The notes beneath the pieces were generated by a model. It ran no database searches. It worked only from the letters and a program-made list of their open reading frames with translations, and was not told the origin of the DNA. Source: UBA3478 sp046048095 (GTDB lineage Bacteria > Bacteroidota > Bacteroidia > Flavobacteriales > Flavobacteriaceae). Taken from it: a DNA stretch of 39,436 nt. Positions 34,931 to 39,436 of the stretch are shown here, one piece after another (position 1 is the first letter of the stretch; the number at the start of each line of letters is the position of its first letter). The position numbers and the translations under genes were made by a program. The stretch is from assembly GCA_046048095.1 (NCBI GenBank), contig JBJOGS010000097.1, positions 1-39,436 of the forward strand. Direction: 5' to 3'.

Positions 34931-35548
34931 ATGCATATCGCAGTGGCAGGTAATATCGGTTCAGGAAAGACCACCCTAACTGACTTATTAGCCAAACATT
35001 ACAAGTGGGAGGCTCATTTTGAAGAAGTGATTTCGAACCCTTACCTCAATGACTTTTACAATCACATGGAGCGGTGGAGTTTCAATCTTCAGGTCTATTT
35101 TCTAAACACGAGATTTCGTCAAGTACTCTCAATACGTGAAGGAGACAAAACAGTGATTCAAGACCGAACGATTTATGAGGATGCTCACATTTTTGCGCCC
35201 AATCTTCATAGCATGGGGCTAATGACGAATCGCGACTTCGAGAATTACCTCAGCCTTTTTGAACTCATGGAGTCATTAGTAGACCCACCCGATATTCTGA
35301 TTTACCTCAGAAGCTCAATTGAAAATCTAGTCAAACAAATACATAAACGAGGAAGAAACTATGAAAGTGGCATCTCAATTGACTATCTCAGTCGACTGAA
35401 TGATCGCTATGAAGAATTCATTAAAAGCTATTCGAAGGGCACACTACTAATCTTTGATGTCGACGAACTGAATTTCGTGGACCAAGCTGAAGACTTCGGA
35501 TTGATAGTCAATCGCATCGACGCCGAAATTAACGGCCTGTTCAAATAA
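34931..35548 (+). CDS. Deoxynucleoside kinase
   Basis: Phosphorylates deoxynucleosides for nucleotide salvage (dNK/dGK-dAK family). ATG 34931 gives 205 residues beginning MHIAVAGNIGSGKTTLTDLL, with the P-loop GNIGSGKT (7-14). It also has FEEVISNPYLNDFY, the substrate region ERWSFNLQVYFLNTR, the ERS/DRS-like motif QDRTIYEDAHIF and a lid with IHKRGRNYE. A GTG 18 codons upstream adds a lead unlike the family. Substrate preference (dA, dG or others) cannot be told. It is followed by a strong shared terminator. Confidence 0.92.
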   Translation: MHIAVAGNIGSGKTTLTDLLAKHYKWEAHFEEVISNPYLNDFYNHMERWSFNLQVYFLNTRFRQVLSIREGDKTVIQDRTIYEDAHIFAPNLHSMGLMTNRDFENYLSLFELMESLVDPPDILIYLRSSIENLVKQIHKRGRNYESGISIDYLSRLNDRYEEFIKSYSKGTLLIFDVDELNFVDQAEDFGLIVNRIDAEINGLFK

Positions 35549-35568
35549 GCGTGTGCGGGCTAAAAATA

Positions 35569-35605
35569 AAAAGGTCCGGGCGCCTCGCTGGCGCCCGGAC
35601 CTTTT
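35569..35605. terminator. Bidirectional intrinsic terminator between the kinase gene and hppA
   Basis: AAAAGGTCCGGGCGCC (35569-35584) pairs perfectly with 35590-35605 around TCGCT, a 16-bp stem. T-rich tails follow on both strands, so it can end both convergent transcripts. Confidence 0.93.
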
Positions 35606-35629
35606 ATTTATAAGAGCTGCAAATTAAGA

Positions 35630-38017
35630 TTACTCTTGTGTAGCTTTCGCTTTATTGGTATGAATTTCAACCTCAGGATGATTTAATTTCACCTGTGCCA
35701 TCACCTCTTCGGTAGAACTGCCTTCATAGGTCACTTCTTCAACCTCTTGTACCCCATTGACATCGTTCACCGTACGCACGACTACATAAGTCGTATCGTC
35801 CCCTTCAGCACCCTCAACAGCGCGCACTTCAACGGTCAGCTCTTTACGCACCTCCTCTGAGGTGTAAGAAGCGAGGGCGTCAGCATCGACTAAACTCGGA
35901 GCAATCACTAAGGCGACTACCGACATCAACTTTAACAAGATATTTAATGAAGGGCCAGACGTATCCTTGAACGGATCACCTACGGTATCTCCAACCACTG
36001 CCGCTTTGTGCGCGTCAGATCCTTTACGACCTTCCTTCTCTATCGTTTTCTTGGCATTATCCCAAGCCCCTCCTGCATTTGACTGAAAAATAGCCATCAG
36101 TACTCCTGAAGCGGTAACTCCGGCCAAAAGTCCTCCAAGCATTTCAGCACCACCTACAAAACCGATGACCACCGGAACGATAATCGCTAAAAGCCCAGGC
36201 ATCACCATCTCTTTGATAGAAGCTTGGGTAGAAATAGCGACGCATTTGTCGTATTCGGCTACCCCATCCGCTGCATCAAAAATGGCGCGGTCTTCAGCAG
36301 ATGCTTTCGAGAGGTCTGAATTGTATTTACGCATTACTTCAAGGGCCGCTTTGAGTGCCGGAATATCTTTAAACTGACGACGCACCTCTTCAATCATCGC
36401 CATGGCCGCGCGTCCTACAGCATTCATAGACATTGCCGAGAACACAAATGGAAGCATGGCTCCGATGAGTAATCCGGCCATAATATCTGGCTGCGATACG
36501 TCGATAGCTTTTACTTTGGCCGTCTTCATGAACGCCGCAAAAAGTGCCAAGGCCGTAAGGGCCGCAGAGGCGATGGCGAAGCCTTTTCCAATGGCGGCCG
36601 TGGTGTTTCCAACCGCGTCTAGGGTATCTGTACGCTCTCTTACCTCAGCCGGAAGCTCGGCCATCTCGGCAATTCCTCCTGCGTTGTCAGAAATTGGTCC
36701 GTAGGCATCTACCGCCAATTGAATACCGGTATTGGCTAGCATTCCCACCGCAGCAATCGCAATTCCATAGAGTCCTGCAAAGTGATGAGAAACTAAAATA
36801 GCCGCAGCGATAAGGATGATCGGAATCGCAGTGGACATCATTCCCACCCCTAAACCAGCGATAATATTTGTGGCTGATCCGGTTTCTGATTGGCGCACAA
36901 TCGCGTTTACAGGTTTTGTTCCTGTCCCGGTGTAGTATTCTGTTACTTTACCCACCAAAAGTCCAGCGACTAGTCCCGCAATAGTCGCTAAGAATACACC
37001 CAGAGAAGTATAAGTTTTTCCTTGCTCTACCCATGATTCAGGTAGCATTTGATCAATCAAGAAATACGAGGTAACTAGCATCAGGGCTGCAGATCCGAAT
37101 TCTCCAAGATTTAATGCTGTTTGTGGGTTTCCTCCTTCTTTAACTCGCACAAAGAACGTACCGATAATCGACATGATGATTCCAGCTGCGGCTAAAGCGA
37201 GCGGAAGGTATACGGCACCAAGCCCATTGAAAGAACCGGCGAATTCAGGAAGCGCAGCGAATGCCGCACCTAAAACCATGGTTCCAATGATCGAGCCTAC
37301 ATACGATTCAAAAAGGTCAGCACCCATTCCCGCGACATCTCCGACGTTGTCTCCAACGTTATCTGCGATCGTTGCAGGATTTAATGGGTGATCTTCAGGG
37401 ATCCCTGCTTCAACTTTACCCACTAAGTCGGCCCCAACGTCTGCGGCTTTGGTATAGATTCCACCACCTACACGGGCAAATAATGCGATAGACGATGCTC
37501 CGAGCGAAAATCCTGAAAGTACATTAAGCACTTCATCAATTCCCCAGCCTTGGGCACTGTAAATAGCAAACAAAGCGCCTAGTCCTAGTACGCCTAATCC
37601 AACCACACCAAGTCCCATAACCGATCCCCCTGCAAAGGCAACTTCAAGTGCTTTTGAGAGTGAAGTGCGCGCAGCGTTAGTGGTTCGTACATTCGCCTTA
37701 GTAGCTACGCGCATCCCTATAAAGCCTGCCAAGGCTGAACAAATCGCCCCAACAATAAACGATACCGCCACCAAACCATTCGATCCGGCTTCGTTCTGTC
37801 CTTTAAAGAATAAGAGAACCGCAACGGCAATGACAAATACCGAAAGTATCTTGTACTCTGCTTTTAAAAATGACATCGCTCCATCAGCGATATTCTTGGC
37901 TATTCTAGCCATTTTCTCGTCACCCACCTCTTGCTTAGAAACCCAAGTGTTTTTAACGAAAACATAAATGAGCCCAAGCACACCAAAGGCCCATAAGAAA
38001 GGAACTACTGCCTCCAT
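35630..38017 (-). CDS. hppA: Membrane-bound ion-pumping pyrophosphatase, K+-dependent type
   Basis: Uses pyrophosphate hydrolysis to pump H+ and/or Na+ across the inner membrane. The 795 residues have about 16 membrane segments and the pyrophosphate-binding motifs DVGADLVGKVEAG (193-205) and DNVGDNVGD (219-227), a third Asp-rich region near 445 (DAYGPISDNAGG) and one near 690 (GDTVGDPFKDTSGPS). The sequence GNTTAAIGKG carries Ala where K+-independent enzymes have Lys, marking the K+-stimulated subgroup. The pumped ion cannot be fixed from sequence alone. After the last membrane segment a hydrophilic tail of about 79 residues (from about 717), rich in Val and Glu, is added. Confidence 0.96.
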   Translation of the reverse strand: MEAVVPFLWAFGVLGLIYVFVKNTWVSKQEVGDEKMARIAKNIADGAMSFLKAEYKILSVFVIAVAVLLFFKGQNEAGSNGLVAVSFIVGAICSALAGFIGMRVATKANVRTTNAARTSLSKALEVAFAGGSVMGLGVVGLGVLGLGALFAIYSAQGWGIDEVLNVLSGFSLGASSIALFARVGGGIYTKAADVGADLVGKVEAGIPEDHPLNPATIADNVGDNVGDVAGMGADLFESYVGSIIGTMVLGAAFAALPEFAGSFNGLGAVYLPLALAAAGIIMSIIGTFFVRVKEGGNPQTALNLGEFGSAALMLVTSYFLIDQMLPESWVEQGKTYTSLGVFLATIAGLVAGLLVGKVTEYYTGTGTKPVNAIVRQSETGSATNIIAGLGVGMMSTAIPIILIAAAILVSHHFAGLYGIAIAAVGMLANTGIQLAVDAYGPISDNAGGIAEMAELPAEVRERTDTLDAVGNTTAAIGKGFAIASAALTALALFAAFMKTAKVKAIDVSQPDIMAGLLIGAMLPFVFSAMSMNAVGRAAMAMIEEVRRQFKDIPALKAALEVMRKYNSDLSKASAEDRAIFDAADGVAEYDKCVAISTQASIKEMVMPGLLAIIVPVVIGFVGGAEMLGGLLAGVTASGVLMAIFQSNAGGAWDNAKKTIEKEGRKGSDAHKAAVVGDTVGDPFKDTSGPSLNILLKLMSVVALVIAPSLVDADALASYTSEEVRKELTVEVRAVEGAEGDDTTYVVVRTVNDVNGVQEVEEVTYEGSSTEEVMAQVKLNHPEVEIHTNKAKATQE

Positions 38018-38059
38018 ATAGAATAGTTTAGATTCGGTTAGTTTTTATAATAACGCCCG

Positions 38060-38087
38060 CAAAAGTAGTAAAAGTTAAACTTTTCAA
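38060..38087 (-). promoter_or_regulatory. Promoter of hppA (complete -33/-7)
   Basis: On the minus strand TTG (38087-38085) is followed after 17 bases by TACTTTTG (38067-38060), matching the Bacteroidetes consensus. The hppA ATG (38017) is about 42 bases downstream of the -7 element. The rest of the gap between pdhB and hppA shows no gene. Confidence 0.75.
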
Positions 38088-38143
38088 CTTTTCCATTGAG
38101 ATCGATCAATTCGCACGTTTCATTCGGGATGACCATGGCGCAA

Positions 38144-39124
38144 TTAGTCGCGATACATCACCTTTTTAACGGCCTTGATCACATCGTCTTCATTAGGCAG
38201 CCACTCTTGAAGAAGCACCGGTGAGTAGGGCGCTGGAGTATCTGCAGTATTTAATTTCACGACAGGCGCATCGAGAAAGTCGAACGCTTTGTCTTGAACG
38301 TGATAAATGATCTCGGTGGCCACATTTCCGAATGGCCAAGCCTCTTCGAGAACCACAAGACGATTGGTTTTCTTTACCGATTTAATAATGGTATCGTAAT
38401 CCATTGGACGCACCGTTCTCAAGTCTATAATCTCCACTGAAATTCCTTCTTCAGCTAAGCGATCAGCGGCCTTATAGGCCTCTTTGATGATTTTACCGAA
38501 AGAGACAATAGTAACATCGCTCCCTTCACGTTTAATGTCTGCAACCCCGAGTGGAATAGTGTATTCGCCCTCTGGCACCTCACCCTTATCGCCATACATC
38601 TGCTCAGACTCCATGAAGATTACAGGATCGTCGTCGCGGATCGCCGATTTTAAAAGTCCTTTAGCATCTGCAGGATTCGACGGAACCACCACTTTCAGAC
38701 CAGGACAATTCGCGTACCAGCTCTCAAAAGCTTGAGAGTGCGTAGCCGCTAACTGACCCGCTGAGGCGGTTGGACCTCTAAAAACAATAGGTATATTGAA
38801 TTGTCCGGCAGACATTTGACGCATCTTTGCCGCATTATTTATGATCTGATCAATGCCTACCAGCGAGAAGTTGAAGGTCATAAATTCTATGATGGGGCGG
38901 TTTCCGTTCATGGCGGATCCGACCCCGATACCCGAGAAACCCATTTCAGAAATAGGCGTATCGATGACGCGCTTTGGACCGAACTCATCGAGCATTCCCT
39001 TTGAAGCCTTATAGGCCCCGTTGTATTCAGCAACCTCTTCTCCCATTAAATAAATGGTTTCATCTCGGCGCATTTCTTCAGACATGGCCTCAGCAATTGC
39101 CTCTCTAAACTGAAGTGTTTTCAT
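38144..39124 (-). CDS. pdhB: Pyruvate dehydrogenase E1 component, beta subunit
   Basis: Beta subunit of the thiamine-diphosphate E1 that decarboxylates pyruvate in the PDH complex. ATG 39124 gives 326 residues starting MKTLQFREAIAEAMSEEM, as in relatives; the ATG two codons earlier is possible. Family stretches are MGEEVAEYNGAYKASKGM, RVIDTPISEMGFSGIGVG (with the ThDP-activating Glu), GPTASAGQLAATHSQAFESW and the C-terminal transketolase domain (DLRTVRPMDYDTI, VLEEAWPFGNVATEI). The alpha subunit and the acetyltransferase are not in the window, so this is a split arrangement. A branched-chain E1 beta is less likely given the close pdhB-like motifs. Confidence 0.92.
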   Translation of the reverse strand: MKTLQFREAIAEAMSEEMRRDETIYLMGEEVAEYNGAYKASKGMLDEFGPKRVIDTPISEMGFSGIGVGSAMNGNRPIIEFMTFNFSLVGIDQIINNAAKMRQMSAGQFNIPIVFRGPTASAGQLAATHSQAFESWYANCPGLKVVVPSNPADAKGLLKSAIRDDDPVIFMESEQMYGDKGEVPEGEYTIPLGVADIKREGSDVTIVSFGKIIKEAYKAADRLAEEGISVEIIDLRTVRPMDYDTIIKSVKKTNRLVVLEEAWPFGNVATEIIYHVQDKAFDFLDAPVVKLNTADTPAPYSPVLLQEWLPNEDDVIKAVKKVMYRD

Positions 39125-39147
39125 AGTCATTTTAAACAGTTTGAGGG

Positions 39148-39155
39148 CAAAAATA
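39148..39155 (-). promoter_or_regulatory. -7 promoter element of pdhB
   Basis: The minus strand reads TATTTTTG (TAnnTTTG), 23 bases before ATG 39124. No -33 TTG at standard distance is seen. Confidence 0.55.
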
Positions 39156-39196
39156 AGACATTTTCACCGTTGTCTGCCGCACACTTCACACGAATA

Positions 39197-39222
39197 AATT
39201 TATTATGCATGCATAATAAATT
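39197..39222. promoter_or_regulatory. 26-bp perfect palindrome, probable operator between pdhB and etfB
   Basis: AATTTATTATGCA (39197-39209) is followed directly by its exact inverse complement (39210-39222). It lies between divergent genes, ending 12 bases before the etfB -7 element and about 40 bases behind that of pdhB, where a dimeric repressor or activator would bind. It lacks a GC-rich stem plus T-run, so it is not a terminator. Confidence 0.75.
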
Positions 39223-39234
39223 ATATGGTTTTAG

Positions 39235-39242
39235 TATATTTG
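39235..39242 (+). promoter_or_regulatory. -7 promoter element of etfB
   Basis: TATATTTG (TAnnTTTG) lies 27 bases before the etfB ATG. The palindrome covers the place of the -33 element, and no TTG is present there. Confidence 0.6.
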
Positions 39243-39269
39243 TTTACAGACATTTAACCCGGATTACCT

Positions 39270-39436
39270 ATGAAAATATTGGTTTGTATTAGCGCGGTTC
39301 CAGATACCACCTCCAAGATTAATTTCACGGATGGCGACAGCCGTTTTGATACTCAAGGCGTGCAGTTCGTGATTAACCCCAATGATGAGTTTGGCCTGAC
39401 TAGAGCCATTTGGTTTCAAGAACAGCAACAAGCCGA
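39270..39436 (+). CDS. etfB: Electron transfer flavoprotein beta subunit, partial (5' end)
   Basis: Only the first 55 or so codons are in the window. They begin MKILVCISAVPDTTSKINF and continue with GVQFVINPNDEFGLTRAI, the family's N-terminal beta-strand and the NPNDEF/AL region. The EtfAB dimer passes electrons from acyl-CoA dehydrogenases to the quinone pool through EtfQO, so etfA is expected next outside the window. It is divergent from pdhB across the palindrome. Confidence 0.88.
   Translation, partial: MKILVCISAVPDTTSKINFTDGDSRFDTQGVQFVINPNDEFGLTRAIWFQEQQQA

Noticed and set aside
36165..37967. Several plus-strand open frames opposite hppA (also opposite ftsZ and ftsA)
   Set aside because: They are shadows of well-conserved genes on the other strand, with low-complexity products and no promoter.
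38038..38136. A 32-residue minus-strand frame between pdhB and hppA, rich in Phe and Tyr near its end (FNFYYF)
   Set aside because: The hppA promoter lies inside it, no promoter precedes it, and no terminator or alternative hairpin follows, so it is not a second leader peptide.
1..39436. CRISPR array, restriction-modification or other defence genes, toxin-antitoxin pair
   Set aside because: No regularly spaced repeats and no matching genes were seen; the accessory part in view holds only an integrase, one unknown protein and a gene fragment.

Overview
The window comes from a Bacteroidetes chromosome, most likely a member of the Flavobacteriales (a Cryomorphaceae/Schleiferiaceae-like lineage is my guess, held loosely). 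The evidence is the gliding-motility gene gldC, an FtsZ ending in the Bacteroidetes-type tail (FLHDNVD), a SusC-like receptor with an N-terminal carboxypeptidase-regulatory domain, a DAHP synthase-chorismate mutase fusion, and repeated TAnnTTTG -7 promoter elements with few Shine-Dalgarno sequences.

Layout. (1) 1-2046: right-hand end of an integrative element, with a 3' gene fragment, a small membrane-anchored protein, a tyrosine integrase and a displaced 3' part of tRNA-Arg(UCG) as attachment site, followed by the tRNA terminator and a nest of inverted repeats. (2) 2262-4619: TonB-dependent receptor. (3) 19834-4616, minus strand: a tightly packed 13-gene dcw cluster (mraZ, rsmH, ftsL-like, ftsI, murE, mraY, murD, ftsW, murG, murC, ftsQ, ftsA, ftsZ) that makes peptidoglycan precursors and the division machine; three to four AAAGTG(T/G) boxes sit in front of mraZ. 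(4) 19979-22566: alpha/beta hydrolase, engB, gldC and nadE around divergent promoters. (5) 27690-22567, minus: queA, rlmN, a polyprenyl diphosphate synthase and dnaG. (6) 34787-27753, minus: an aromatic amino-acid operon (leader peptide, pheA, aminotransferase, tyrA, DAHP synthase/chorismate mutase, rsgA, dtd, mazG-like, aroA). (7) 34931-39436: deoxynucleoside kinase, a strong two-way terminator, membrane pyrophosphatase hppA, pdhB and the start of etfB.

The most interesting item is a complete ribosome-mediated attenuator in front of pheA. A 19-codon reading frame holds three Phe and two Tyr codons within seven positions (F-A-Y-F-T-F-Y). It is followed by a segment that can fold either as a long antiterminator or as an intrinsic terminator whose U-run ends about 9 bases before the pheA ATG. 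It would place pheA, the aminotransferase, tyrA and the DAHP synthase/chorismate mutase, and by read-through rsgA, dtd, mazG-like and aroA, under control of Phe/Tyr-tRNA charging. Second are a 26-bp perfect palindrome between the divergent pdhB and etfB promoters, the MraZ box array, and the tRNA-Arg attachment site.
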